Source: Cephalotus follicularis (lineage: Eukaryota; Streptophyta; Magnoliopsida; Oxalidales; Cephalotaceae). Taken from it: a DNA stretch of 64,000 nt. Below the pieces are notes generated by a model. The model saw only the letters and a list, made by a program, of their open reading frames with translations, made no database searches and was not told where the DNA came from. The first letter of the stretch is position 1. Every line of letters starts with the position of its first letter. Shown one piece after another: positions 23,006-35,032 of this stretch. The position numbers were made by a program, and so were the translations under genes. The stretch spans positions 167,227-231,226 of the forward strand of contig BDDD01002693.1 of the NCBI GenBank assembly GCA_001972305.1. Reading direction: 5' to 3'.

Positions 23006-25074
23006 TATGACATGGACATATGGCCGGTGTTATCCTATACTCCATATGGCAATGGTACGGAAAGTGTATAGTTGATGGAGGTACTATCTTGGGTCGGAGA
23101 GGCAGAGAAGTACTTGACTCTATGGATTGATTGTTCCCATGGTATGATTATGGATGGTCTTTATGGAGTGTTTGCAGGCCTATGGCCTTTGATGTGATTT
23201 TAGGACTAGGGAAGTACACCACTGCTTAGGGATGATTGTTGTACTGGAGCGGTCCGCACTTGGCATTCATGCATATGACATGCCATGCATACAAGGTTAT
23301 TCTATTGCACACGTAACATGCTATTATGCTGTTGCATTACATGGCATATCAGTAGATCTGTTGCATTCCATCGCGTCTCATATTAACCTACTCGACCAGT
23401 GGTCGCTGACCCATTCTTGTAATGGGTTAGGCTCAAGTACAGGTGAAGCTCCGAAGTGAACGGACGAGACATGTGACAGCGCGGGATTCCGGCACCAGCG
23501 GTCCCCGATCTCTACCTTGTGTATATAAGTTGGAAATGTATAAGAGACATTTTATATTTCAGCTTTTGACATGCCGGGTTGTGGTAGCGCATAAGATTTG
23601 TATGACATGATGTGTATATGGATGCGCTTATCTACATGGATATTGATATTATCTTCTGCATGCATATGGTATTTAATGTTTTAAAATTTTTTTTATGGCC
23701 TTTCATGCATGGTATGGATGGTCCTGCCACATGTCGAGCCTTGTGGTATTCCTTGGGGTTCGGGGCGTGACATAAGAAGAAAAAGTTGACGCTTAAGGTT
23801 CCTACCATAACGCGTCGATGCCAATGTTGAAGGTCGACACCTTTTAAAAATGTCGACACAAATAAAGAGAAAACGTTGATGCTTAAGGTTCCTACCTTGA
23901 CCCGTCGACGCCAAGGTTGAATGTTGACGCCAAAGATATATACGTTGACGCGTAAGATATATACGTTGACGCCTTACTGAAATAGTAGATATTTTATCCT
24001 GTTTATATTTGATTCCCATGGAATTACACTGGTTTACATATTGAATGATTCTGATAATCAATCCTTGCTACTATTGATTCATGAAATCGATTGTGATTAT
24101 ACTGTTGTTAGGAAATTGCATATTGTTTGAAAGTGATAACTGTTATAGATATTTTATATCTACCAAAGTAATTTCTATAATTACTACTATTTCAAGGATT
24201 TCAAGAACTGAGTGCTATATGCACAATTGAATGTTTTAAACTTACTATTTTCTCTAATGAGAACCTATTGTTACTGTTATAATGTTTTCTCTACCAATTT
24301 GCATTACTGTTTATATTACGTTATATATGTAATAACTGATTTGTTTGTGATTGATAGTCTGTTAGTCTAGTGATCGGAGTGTATCACTGATTACAGAGGT
24401 GGGCCTAGGTGCCAGGAATTGGCTAGAGCTTATACACTACACTTATCTGCATTGCAGATCTTGACTGTTAATTGCCCGCTAAATGCCAACAATACTGTTT
24501 ACCTTTTCTATCATCGTCGGAGTGTATGGTGATAGTTAGGTGGTACATCATTGGGGTTAGGAGATAGCGACGTGTAACACCCACTGGTCTTCGGACAACT
24601 GTACTGATTGTACCCTTTGTGGTATTCTTGATATCTGATTGATTGTAGCCACTTGGCATGGCTTCTTATATATATATATATATACCTTATTGAAATATAA
24701 ACTATCATGCATGATTACATTTATATATTAATCTTTATGCATATTTTCTACTTAGCTGACTACACAAAAAGCTAATACCTACAATTTCAGATTGACGAGA
24801 AGATTTGGACGTGCTGCTGAAGCTTGTTGAAGGATTTTATTTAAGGTTGTAAATTGTAATAAGTCATACCCTTGTTATATTTACATTATCAATATGTAAT
24901 ATACAACTTTGAATTGAACAAGTTTAAGCATGTCGTATGGGCTGCATATGTATACAATTTGGATAATCCAGTATTATTTAATGCTTCCACAAAAGTTAAG
25001 AAATTAAGTAAATTGGTAAATACTGGATTAATTGGATTAACCATGTGTTAATAAAAATCGGGGTGTGACAAGCA

Positions 25075-25086
25075 TGGTATCAGAAC
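25075..25086 (+). promoter_or_regulatory. Primer binding site of element D
   Basis: TGGTATCAGAAC starts four bases after the 5' LTR and matches the complement of the initiator-tRNA-Met 3' end, the usual primer for Tekay elements. Confidence 0.8.
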
Positions 25087-25180
25087 TTATTTTAATGTAA
25101 GCTGTTGTTGGGATACTATTCTCGGCAATTAAGTGAACTGTTTCCTTGTGATTAACATCACTCTCCTTATAAGAAACATA

Positions 25181-26235
25181 ATGGATCGCCGAAGAGGAAG
25201 ACGTGGAAGGCCTAGAGCTGAAGAAGGAGGAAATGCCCCTCAAGTGAATGAAGAGAGAAGTGCCTTAGATCGCATGGCTGATCTTTTCCAACAACAGATG
25301 CAAGCCAATGCGGAGAATATGGCAGAGTTGCATCATATGTATGAAGCTAATCAAGCATACCAGCAAGCTCTTGAAGTTTATCACGCTGGTGGATTTGGAA
25401 GAGATTTGGAAAGGTTCATGAGACATAACCCCCCGATGTTCAAAGGTGAACTAGATGCTACTGTGGCGAAACAATGGATGACAGATATGGAAAAGATATT
25501 TGCTGCTCTTGAGTGTACTGATGCACAAAAGATGAACTTTGCAGTTTACATCTTATGGGGAAAATCTACCCATTGGTGGGAGATGATAGAGGCAAAGTGG
25601 GTATCTCTTAATCTCGATAGAACCTGGGACAGATTTCAGTTTGAATTCTATGAAGCTTTTTTGCCACAGATGGAGCATGCTAGGAGGGAGACAGAAATCC
25701 TGGAATTACGTCACGGAGATATGACGGTAGCTCAATACCAGACCAGTTTCATTGAGCTGGCAAGACACATGCCCTATCTGGTGGAGGGTGAATCCAGGAA
25801 GATTAGAAGATTCTTGAAAGGCTTGAGACCGGATATCATATCTAAACTGGTGGTACTGCAGCTGACTTCTTTTGTGGTTGTTACTAAGAAGGCAAGAATT
25901 CTGGAGGCTGATGCCAATGAACGGAGAATGGAGAGATCTTGTGGTTCTTAGTCGAGACTTGCTTCTTCACACTGGCAGGGAAGGAATAATCTCGCTGGAT
26001 CATCTAAGTCTGTCACGAGGAGACAAGGAGGTTCTCAACGAAATACTTCTTATTCAAGAACTCCTAATCGAGGAACCCAACAGGGTTCTGGGGGATGTAG
26101 TTTATGTGGTCTTTCGAACCATCATGAGAGTGTGTGCTGGAAGAGAATGGGGAAATGTCTGAGATGTGGTTCACATGAGCATCAATTGAAATATTGTCCA
26201 ACAGTGAGAGAACAAGCTCGTGCCCAACAGGGAAA
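25181..26235 (+). pseudogene. Element D gag remains
   Basis: The frame starts with an arginine-rich MDRRRGRRGRPRAE, then a glutamine-rich helix. The retrotransposon gag core follows (FKGELDATVAKQWMTDMEKI ... WWEMIEAKW ... MTVAQYQTSFIELARHMPYL ... FLKGLRP), matching Pfam Retrotrans_gag. Two zinc-knuckle-like modules, one around 26097-26137 (CSLCGLSNHHESVC) and one at 26157-26198 (CLRCGSHEHQLKYC), bind RNA in the family. Broken fossil. Confidence 0.85.
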
Positions 26236-26339
26236 TGCTGGAGCTAGTGGAAGTGGTATGGCTATTCAACTGCAGAAGGATACTAGGGAAGGAATTAAGA
26301 AAGGTAGAGTTTATACCTTATCTAAAGAAGACATACCAA

Positions 26340-28165
26340 AAACTACATCTGTTGTGGGAGGTACCATTTCCGACTGGTATATTAGCTCACGTATTAATTG
26401 ATCCGAGAGCTACACACTCATTCATTGCATCATATTTTGTTTGTAACTTGCATTGTTTGACCTCTTGTTTGCCATTTGTGTTGGAAGTAAATACACCAAC
26501 TAGAGACTGCTTGTTGACTGACACAGTAATAAATAAATGTGAAATCATGATAGCTGGGGTTCAGCTATTCGATGATCTGATTGTATTGCCGATCCGAGAT
26601 TTTGATGTCATCTTAGGGATGTACTGGCTCTATGTCCACCGGGCTTGTGTTGTCTGTTACAATAAGGTGGTGACTTTTTATCTGCCAGATCAAACTATAT
26701 TCTAGTTCATGGGAGAGAAGAATCATTCTGCTCCGATTGTCCCTTTTACTCGAGCAAATAAATATCTCGAGAAAGGGTGTGAAGGTTACTTGGCTTATGT
26801 GGTGGACGAGACAAAAAGTATGCCTATTCTGGAACAGATTCTGGTTGTCTATGAATTTCCTGATGTGTTTCCAGTAGATCTTGTTTCATTGCCACTGGAG
26901 AGAGATATGGAGTTCAGTATTGAATTAATGCTAGGAACTGCTCCTATTTCTAAAGCTCCATATAGAGCGGCTCCTGCTGAATTGAAGGAGTTAAAGATTC
27001 AATTGGAAGACTATCTTGGCAAGGGATGTATTAGAGAGAGTGTATCACCGTGGGGAGCACTGGTATCATTCATAAAGAAGAAGAATGGATCCATGAGATT
27101 ATGTATCGATTATAGGATATTGAATCAAGTGACTGTGAAGAACAAGTATCCTCTTCCCCACATTGAGGAGTTGTTCGATCAAGTACAAGGCTCCACTGTG
27201 TTCTCTATACTTGACTTGAGGATAGGCTATCATCAGTTGAGGATTCGTAAGGGCGATGTCAAGAAGACTGCTTTTCGAACTAGATATGGACACTATGAGT
27301 TCCTGATATTGCCGTTTGGATTGATGAATTCCCCTGGAGCATTCATGTGTTTAATGAATCGGGTATTTCAACCCTATCTGGATCAGTTTGTTGTGATCTT
27401 CTTAGACTACGTTCTGATATATTCGAGGAGTATTGAAGATCATATGCAACATTTGAGGATTGTGTTGCAAACCCTTCAGAAGGAGCCCTTATTTGCTAAT
27501 TTCACTAAGTGTGAATTTTGGCTAGATCGTATGACTTTCCATGGTCATATTGTATCTAGTGAAGGGTTATCGGTGGATCCTTCAAAGATCGAAAGCATTG
27601 TGAATTGGCCACAACAGAAGAATGTTACTGAAGTTCGTAGCTTCTTGGGATTGGCCGGCTATTATCGGAGATTTATTGAAGGATTTTCCAAGATTGCTAT
27701 TCCGTTGACCCGTTTGACTCAGAAGAAGTCAAGTTTTGAATGGGATGACACTTGTGAAGCAAGCATTAAGGAATTGAAGAATCAGTTGATTTCAGCTCCT
27801 GTTTTGACATTACCTGAGGGTAATGAAGACTTTACAGTGTACAATGATGCTTCTGGAAAAGGCTTGGGATGTGTTCTCATGCAACGTGGTCGAGTAATGG
27901 CTTATGTTGCAAGGAAGTTGAAACCGTATGAGGAGAACTATCCTGTACACGATCTTGAATTAGTTGTCATAGTGTTTGTTTTACAGAAATGGAGAAACTA
28001 TCTTTATGGTGCTCAATTCGAGATAGTCACGGACCACAAAAGTATGAAGTACTTATTTGCTCAAAAAGAATTGACTATGAGACAAAGAAGGTGGGTTGAA
28101 TTCTTCAACGATTATAACTAAAATATTCAACACCACACAGGGAAAGCGAATGTTGTTGTTGATGC
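26340..28165 (+). pseudogene. Element D protease, reverse transcriptase and RNase H remains
   Basis: The protease region holds LIDPRATHSFIAS and [14 protein letters not shown] (to about 26705). The reverse transcriptase spans about 26940-27610: [54 protein letters not shown], then the palm segment and [15 protein letters not shown]. RNase H follows at about 27830-28160: [33 protein letters not shown] and [14 protein letters not shown]. These follow plant Ty3/gypsy order. The enzymes copy element RNA into DNA inside particles. Broken fossil. Confidence 0.88.
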
Positions 28166-28439
28166 CTTGAGTCGCAAAGCAATGATTGCTGGTGCGATCG
28201 TCTCGCAGTGGAAATTATTGGAGGATTTTCAGAGATGGATTTCGTTCATGGTTTCCAAAGGTGTTATTGTTGCAAATCTTAGAGCACAACCAGAACTTCT
28301 TGATCGCATCAAGAATGCTCAGAGTAGTGACTCAGAATTATGGAACATTCGTAAGAATTTAGATTTAGATCCTAACTCTGATTTCTCCGTACATTCTAAT
28401 GGTATATTGAGGTTCTGAGGGAGAGTATGTGTTCCGGAT

Positions 28440-29580
28440 GACGAGAGTTTAAGAAGTGAGCTATTGCAACAAGCTGATAAATCCCATTATAGTATTCATC
28501 CTAGTAGCTCTAAGGTATGGCATGATCTGAAAGGAGACTACTCGTGGAGCGACATGAACAGAGATATTGCCAAATTCGTGGTTAGGTGTTTTACTTGCCA
28601 GAGAATCAAGGCAGAACATCAGAAACCTGCAGGATTGTTACAATCCTTACCAATAGTAGAGTGGAACTGGGAACATGTAACCATGGATTTTGTGTCGGGC
28701 TTGCCGAGATCACAGAATCGCCATGAAGCAGTTTGGGTTGTCGTAGACAGACTCACCAAGTCTGCTCACTTTCTTCTGATAAATATGACATATTCTATTG
28801 AGAAGTTAGCTCGGCTATACATTCAGGAGATTGTGAAGTTGCATGGAGTACCGGTCAGTATTGTTTGTGACCGTGATCCGAGCTTTACCTCGAGATTTTG
28901 GAGGAAGTTCCAATCAGCTATGGGAACAACCTTGAAGTTTAGTATGACATTTCATCCATAGACTAATGGATAGTCTAAGTGGTCAATTCAAACTCTGGAA
29001 GATATGCTCCGAGCTTGTGTGATTGATTTTGTCAGAAGTTGGGAGGATCATATTCCTCTTATTAAATTCTCCTACAACAACAGTTATCATTCTAGCATCG
29101 GGATGGCTCCTTATGAAGCTTTATACGGGAGGAAATGTAGATCTCCTATATGCTGGGATGAAGTGGGTGAAAGACAGATTTTGGGACCTGACATTGTCCA
29201 AGAAACTACTGATAAGGTTATGATAGTCAACAAAAGGTTACTTGCTGCTCAGAGTCGGCAAAAGAGTCATGCCGATAGAAAAAGACGAAAGTTGGAGTTT
29301 GAGAAGAGAGATCATGTTTTTCTAAGAATCTCGCCTTCCAAAGGAATATCTAGATTTAGACAAAAGGGAAAATTAGCTCCACGATATATCGGACCCTACG
29401 AGATATTAGAGAGAGTTGGGGAAGTAGCATATCAAATAGCATTACCACCCAACCTATCTAATGTACACAACATATTCCATGTTTCCATGCTACAGAAATA
29501 CGTAGCCGATCCTTCTCATGTGTTGAGCTATGACCCAGGATTTACTGTGACAATCTATCATAGAAAGAAAGGCCAATGAG
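28440..29580 (+). pseudogene. Element D integrase remains
   Basis: The order is a zinc-binding type segment (CFTCQRIKAEHQKPAGLLQ), then the catalytic core (WEHVTMDFVSGLP, VVVDRLTKSAHFL, LHGVPVSIVCDRDPSFTS), then the GMAPYEALYGRKCRSPICW block. A C-terminal RYIGPYEILERVGEVAYQIA and VHNIFHVSMLQKYVADPSHV complete it, all characteristic of chromovirus integrases. Broken fossil. Confidence 0.86.
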
Positions 29581-29581
29581 A

Positions 29582-29724
29582 ATTCTAGACAGAACGGAGA
29601 AAGTTTTACGAACAAAGACCATTCCTATGGTGAAAGTATTGTGGCAGTTTCACTTAGCTGAAGAAGCTACATGGGAACGTGAAGTTGAAATGATGGAAAC
29701 ATTCCCTTATTTGTTTGATATGTA
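29582..29724 (+). pseudogene. Element D chromodomain-like integrase tail
   Basis: This short segment carries LRTKTIPMVKVLW and EEATWEREVEMMETFPYLF, the type of module at the C-terminus of Tekay-like chromovirus integrases. In that family it is thought to steer insertion into heterochromatin. The same module is in fragment J. It is followed by the purine tract AAGGAGGGGGGAA at 29755-29767. Confidence 0.7.
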
Positions 29725-29767
29725 AAAGTTTAAATTCGAGGATGAATTTTCTATAAGGAGGGGGGAA

Positions 29768-32202
29768 TGTAATAACCGTAATTTCAATTTTAATGTATAT
29801 TGTATAAACGATGAATAAATTATACATTGAATTGAAATTAATGCTTAATTGTCCATTGATTAAGCTAATAGTTGTTATTGGGTTAAGTGAGGTCTTAATT
29901 GAGTGGCATTAAGTTGAATGGAGGACTAAATTGAATTAAATTGGAAGTTATTTGAAAGAGCTTGGGAAAACTAAAGTCTGGCGCATAAATGTCAATGCCA
30001 ACGATAGACGTCAATGCCTTGAGCCAGACAAGTGTGCTAATACGTGTCAATTGAAAGAGAAAAACGTAAACATTAATGCCAAAGAAAGACGTCGACACCT
30101 TGAACCCAGACAGGTGTTTTGATGCATGTCAATGGAAAGAAAATGAATGACATGTGTGGCTTCAACTTGGAACGTGGCAAACTATGATGAATTAAGCAGC
30201 ATGAAGTGCCAGTTGCTAGTTACTGAAGATATCAGTGTCCTGAGCTCCTGCAACTGAGAGAAAAACAATAAGTTAAGTTATAAGGAGAGAGAGAAAATAA
30301 ATGGTTGAAAGTTTCAATTAGCTGATTGAAGGGATCACTGAGCCAAATTCCCTATATCAGCTACTGTTGTGAGTCGAATTGAAGAGTAGAAACCTTCTGG
30401 GAAAGAGAGGAATTAATCTGAAGTATTGAGTTGCATGTTAAATGGACTTCAAAGTGGAACTTGAAGCTTAACAGGATTTGGTAAGTTTCTGGTTGAATTC
30501 AATGGTTATATGATTGTTAATCAGTTTATATATACTGATTTTGTACATGATGTTAACCTATGCATGGATTGTTTCTGTGGAATTGTTGAAGATAGAATTG
30601 TTGGAGGAGTTGAGCTCTAAAGTGAAGAATCAATTCAAATTGATTATGGGATGGCATCTGAGGTAGGGTTTATGACATGTTTATGAAGATATAACATGTA
30701 TATTGTGTTATGGTAGTTTATATGTGTTTGCATGTTGATGTTAGACTAAATTAAAATGGCAAATTTATGCTCTGGCTGGAATAGTGGTCTGTGTATGCTG
30801 TTATGATGGGAATAACGCACAAACCCAGAAAAAACATCGCCAGCAACGAAGAACACGTTGACGCTTAAAGTTACTGTCTTGAAAAGGCATTAGCACCTAG
30901 GAAGAAAACGTTGACGCTTAAGGTTCCTACCTTAACGCGTCGACGCCAATGTTGAACGTTGACACCTAATAGAAATGTTGACGCAAATAAAGAGAAAACG
31001 TTGATGCTTAAGGTTCCTACCTTGACCAGCCGACGCCAATGTTGAACATTGACGCCAAAGATATACACGTCGACGCCTAAGATATATACGTTGATGCCTT
31101 ACTGAAATAGTAGATACTTTATCCTGTTTATATTTGATTCTCATGGAATTACACTGGTTTACATATGGAATGATTCTTATAATGAATCCTTGCTACCGTT
31201 GATTCTTGAAATCGATTGTGATTATACTCTTGGTAGCAAATTGCATATTGCTTGAAAGTGATAACTGTTATAGATATTTTATATCTACCAAAGTAATTTC
31301 TATAATTACTACTGTTTCAAGTATTTCAAGAACTGAGTTCTATATGCACAACTGAATGTTTTAAATGTACTATTTTCTCTAAGGAGAACCTACTGTTACT
31401 GTTATACTGTTTTCTCCACCAATGACAATTACTATTTATATTACATTATATATGTAATAACTGAATTGTTTGTGATTGATAGTCTGTTAGTCTAGTGACC
31501 GGAGTGTATCACTGACTACAGAGGTGGGCCTAGGTGCCAAGAGTTGGCTAGAGTGTATACACCAAACTTATCTGCATTGCAGATTTTGATAGTTAATTTC
31601 CCGCTAAATGCCGACAATATTGTTTACCTTTTCTATCATCGTCGAAGTGTATGGTGATAGTTAGGTGGTGCATCATTGGGCCTAGGAGGTTGGGACGTGT
31701 GACACCCACTGGTGTTCGGACAACTGTACTGATTGTAGCCTTTGTGGTATTCTTGATATCTGATTGATTGTAGCCACTTGCCATTGTTTATTATATATAT
31801 TGATTTATATATATATACCTTATTGAAAAATAAATTTTCATGCATGATTACATTTATATATTCATCTTCATGCATATTTCCTACTTAGCCGAGTCGACAA
31901 AAGGCTAATACCTAGAATTTCATATTGATGAGAAGATTTGGACGTGCTGCTGAAGCTTGCTGAATGATTTTATTTAAGGTTGTAAATTGTAATAAGTCAT
32001 ACCCTTGTTTTATTTACATTATCGATATGTAATATATAACTTTGAATTGAACAAGTTTAAGCATGTAGTATGGGCTGCATGTGTATACTATTTGGATAAT
32101 CCAGTATTATTTAATGCTTCTGAAAAGTTAAGAAATTAAGTAAATTGGTAAATACTGGATTAATTGGATTAACCACGTGTTAATAAAAATCGGGGTGTGA
32201 CA
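29768..32202 (+). repeat. Element D 3' LTR
   Basis: This 2435-base uninterrupted LTR begins TGTAATAACCG and ends TCGGGGTGTGACA, followed by TATTT. GTCAACG/GTTGACGCC-type motifs lie at 29985-30095 and 30830-31090. It is the reference copy showing that block H is an insertion in the 5' LTR. Confidence 0.9.
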
Positions 32203-32726
32203 TATTTTTACCTAGTTAAATTCCTTAAAGGATAAGAAAGGCTTGATATTTTCATTCATCCTTATCTTCTCATTATGACTTACCAGCATAAGTAAGTGGG
32301 AAGACACTTTGTCCATTCATTCTTCTTCTCCTGGCCGAAAATAAGAGAGAGAGATAAAGAGTTTATCTTGCATCTTTTGGCTTGACTTTCTTAAGAAGAA
32401 GAGTGAAGAACATCTTGGAGATTTCTTGGTATGGATCACCTTTGGAGGCTAACCTAATCTTGGTGGCTTGAAATTGAACGAAGGAATTCTTGAAGGAATG
32501 AGTGGCTCCCTTAGGTGTGTGCTATTCTTTCATTATTGTAGTTTAGTTTTTCCTCGCATGTAAACAACTTATCTAAGCATAAAGATCCTAGGATACATAT
32601 TAGTTTTGTAAAGAAATTTTTAAAACCTATTTCTAATTCAAAGCTGATTTTCTGAGCAATAGTTTCTTACAAAAAAAATCCAACTGTAAGCCGACAATAT
32701 ATATTTAAAAAAAAAAAGACAGACAA

Positions 32727-32747
32727 ACGGGCGCATAAAGCGCCCGT
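32727..32747 (+). other. Subterminal hairpin of E 5' LTR
   Basis: ACGGGCGC pairs perfectly with GCGCCCGT over the loop ATAAA. It lies about 40 bases inside the LTR after an A/T-rich run. Confidence 0.7.
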
Positions 32748-34801
32748 ATGAAAGAAATTAAGGGAGAAGAGAGACATGAGAATGAGGGAGCGGGTGAGAC
32801 AGCCAGAGAGCGGGAGAGAGAGAGGTACTGGGGGAAACGACGGCGCCGGACCAGGAGCTCACTGGCCAGAGCCTTCACCATCGATGGTATGCCTCCTTTC
32901 CTCTTCTCTTTTATTTTTTTCTTCCGTTTTCTTCTCCCCGATGCCAAGCCATTGTGCACGTTGCTGTGCGTTCCACCGCTGGTTAGCATCGCGGGAAGGT
33001 ACGGTCTTCACCTAGGAGGCCGGCTACACCTATTTTAGTGGCTGATTTGGCGCGATTTGGCCGGAAATGGCCGGATTCAAACTGATGAGTTGACTCAGTG
33101 AAGCCAACTCGCTGCCGCCTTTGACCGGGCATTTAGTACCGAGTCTTGCCCGGTTAAAGGTAATGGTATGTTGACCTGATGATTGTGTGGCGATTTCGGG
33201 TGGTGACCGAAGTTGTGGTTGACCGGAAAGTTGACTCGGTGAGTCAAACTCACTGCCGGCCTTGACTGGGTGTGTCGGCGCCGATTCACGGCGAGTTACA
33301 GGTGGAGACACCTTAAGCCGACTGTTTTGTGACACTTTTGTGAAGTGGCCAGAATGGTGGATATTCAGCGAGTCAACTCAATGAGTTGACTCACTGTCGG
33401 CTGTGACTGTGTGATTCACGACGAGTAGCGGTTATCAATGTGTAGATCGTAACAGAATGTGTGATTGTTATTGCAATGATACAAGGAGAGAAAGAGAACT
33501 CTGTTGACACATGATGGAGCTGTGCTCGTGATGACGAGTGAAGCTTAGAGGAGGTAGCGGTCCGTCGATTCTACTGCAAATCCTCCCAACTCACAAGCTC
33601 AGTTGTTAACAGGTAGGGTATACATTTGCTTCGATGGTATGTGCTGAGATGGCTGTTGCCTTGATCCTATTCGTATACGCCGGTATGGGACGGTGGTATA
33701 CGAATGGTAGATCACTAGAGTATGTTATGCTACTTGCATTGCATTCATGCATTATAAATGGTTATATGGATTGATATGTGTACGAATTGTAATTATATGA
33801 ATGCATGATTGTACATATATATATACGAGTATACAGAGGGATGTGGATATTGCATATGGTATGAGGTTTGGATGTTGAATTGAGAGGAGATGCGTTCTTG
33901 CCTTCTCTCAATTCACGGGCTATGGGATGAGTCTAAAAGGGCTTTGAATTGTTTTAGATATGGTTTTCACCGAATTGCGAACTGTTTTGCAAAACGATAT
34001 TTCTTCCAAAACCGTCGACGCTTTTATGTGTTAAACCAAACAGTCGACGCCTTATGCTTTCAAACAAACCGTTGATGCTTTATACTTATGCTTTTTAAAA
34101 CTGTCGACGCCTAGGGCTAAGCATCGACGCTTAGTGCCCTGTTTTTGTTAAACTCAACTGTTTTATATGGTTTTGATCTAAAATGGATTTTTACACAAAT
34201 GGATTTCATAGGAAGCCTCCCCAAGGCCATGTAACATACGAAAATCCTCTTGTTACATTTTTAAACTATGGATCAACCAACAAAATGAATCTTTAAAGGA
34301 AGTTTCATAAAAAGGGGATTTTATACAAATGGTTTTCAAAAATGGTTAGGATAGTTCCATTGGGATATCTGGACGCGGATATCTTATTTGGATTCCCTCT
34401 CCATTATTTTATGGATTTCAAATGGTTAGGATAGTTCCATTGGGACATATGGACGCGGATTCTCCCATTTGGACATCCTTTCCATTCATTATAACTTCGA
34501 TAGGGACCAATCAAATGATATATGAAAATTGATTACAAAATGGATTATGGAAATGAAAATGGCCATTGAATATGAAAAATGATTTATGACTATGAAATTG
34601 ATCTTATATGATTTGACGGATGTGGATCCACGAGATCCTTTACAAACTGGTCCCTATCATTTAAAACCATACGTGATTTTGGGTCACAACTACGGGATGG
34701 ATTGTTGATTGTATTGTATGAGACCTAAATGAGATAAGCCATTCATGATCTTCACCTCCATCATGAAGGTCATGAATGCTAGTCCACATTGTCTAGTATC
34801 C

Positions 34802-35032
34802 AAATACACTACGTGGACCCCACATCGTGGGAGGACCCAATACACTACGTGGACCCCACTCGTTGGGAGGACCCAAATACACTACGTGGGCCCTACTCGT
34901 TGGGTGCACCCAAATACACTACGTGGACCCCACTCACTGGGAGGACCTAATACACTACGTGGACCCCACTCACTGGGAGGCCCCAAATACACTATGTGCA
35001 CCCCACTCGTTGGGAGGCCCCAAATACACTAC
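34802..35032 (+). repeat. 36-base tandem array in E 5' LTR (about 6 units)
   Basis: Units read AAATACACTACGTGGACCCC followed by ACTCGTTGGGAGGACCC. Each full unit keeps an ACGTGG-type core and a CCCAC/GTGGG-like inverted pair in some copies. The 3' LTR has one unit fewer. Confidence 0.85.

Larger units (their letters stand above)
18705..23772 (+). mobile_element. Block H: diverged E-related LTR, itself split by fragment J
   Basis: The block begins TGTGATCCCCAGATATTT and ends GGGGTTCGGGGCGTGACA, with TAAGA at 18700-18704 and 23773-23777. It is absent from D's 3' LTR, so it entered D after D inserted. The right part (22280-23772) resembles the right half of the E/K LTRs, including GGAAGCCTCCCTAAGGCC and the GTCGACGCC cluster at 22275-22350. 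The left part (18705 to about 19000) ends in a GAGAGAGAGT run as E does. It is best read as a solo LTR of an E-related family, interrupted by J. Confidence 0.65.
17535..25070 (+). repeat. Element D 5' LTR, split by block H
   Basis: Two LTR pieces, 17535-18704 and 23773-25070, add up to about 2.46 kb, close to the 2435-base 3' LTR. Motif clusters of the GTCAACGCC/GTTGACGCC type lie at 17745-17870, 18635-18670 and 23775-23975. Confidence 0.87.
17535..32202 (+). mobile_element. Element D: Tekay-like Ty3/gypsy chromovirus, broken
   Basis: Both LTRs begin TGTAATAACCGTAATTTC and end AAAAATCGGGGTGTGACA. TATTT flanks the element at 17530-17534 and 32203-32207. Between them are a tRNA-Met primer site, gag with two zinc knuckles, protease, reverse transcriptase, RNase H, integrase, a chromodomain-like tail and a purine tract, in the Ty3/gypsy order. 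The 5' LTR contains inserted block H. Several breaks are scattered through gag-pol. LTR stretches compared by eye differ by about 4-5%, suggesting insertion within the last few million years. Tekay assignment rests on the integrase C-terminal 'EEATWE' module. Confidence 0.88.
16394..32672 (+). mobile_element. Element F 3' LTR, split by element D
   Basis: The LTR begins TGTTAGGAAAAAGTTCTGC right after the pol remains and ends AATAGTTTCTTACA at 32672. The ends are short inverted repeats (TGTTAGGA / TTTCTTACA). The two pieces, 16394-17534 and 32208-32672, add up to about 1.6 kb and are separated by element D with its TATTT duplication. A TATA-like GTATATAGG lies near 16930. This LTR has no GTCGAC-type clusters, a useful contrast with its neighbours. 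The right end is less certain than the left. Confidence 0.65.

Noticed and set aside
32748-33038. Open frame of about 96 codons, with a similar one at 38773-39084, in both LTRs of E
   Set aside because: It starts in a GA-rich purine run giving low-complexity Arg/Glu residues, is not kept in the same frame in solo LTR K, and resembles no protein I know. Its presence in both LTRs follows from LTR duplication.
34802-35032. Regularly spaced repeats as a possible CRISPR array
   Set aside because: Units are head-to-tail with no unique spacers, and the sequence is a plant nuclear retrotransposon LTR.
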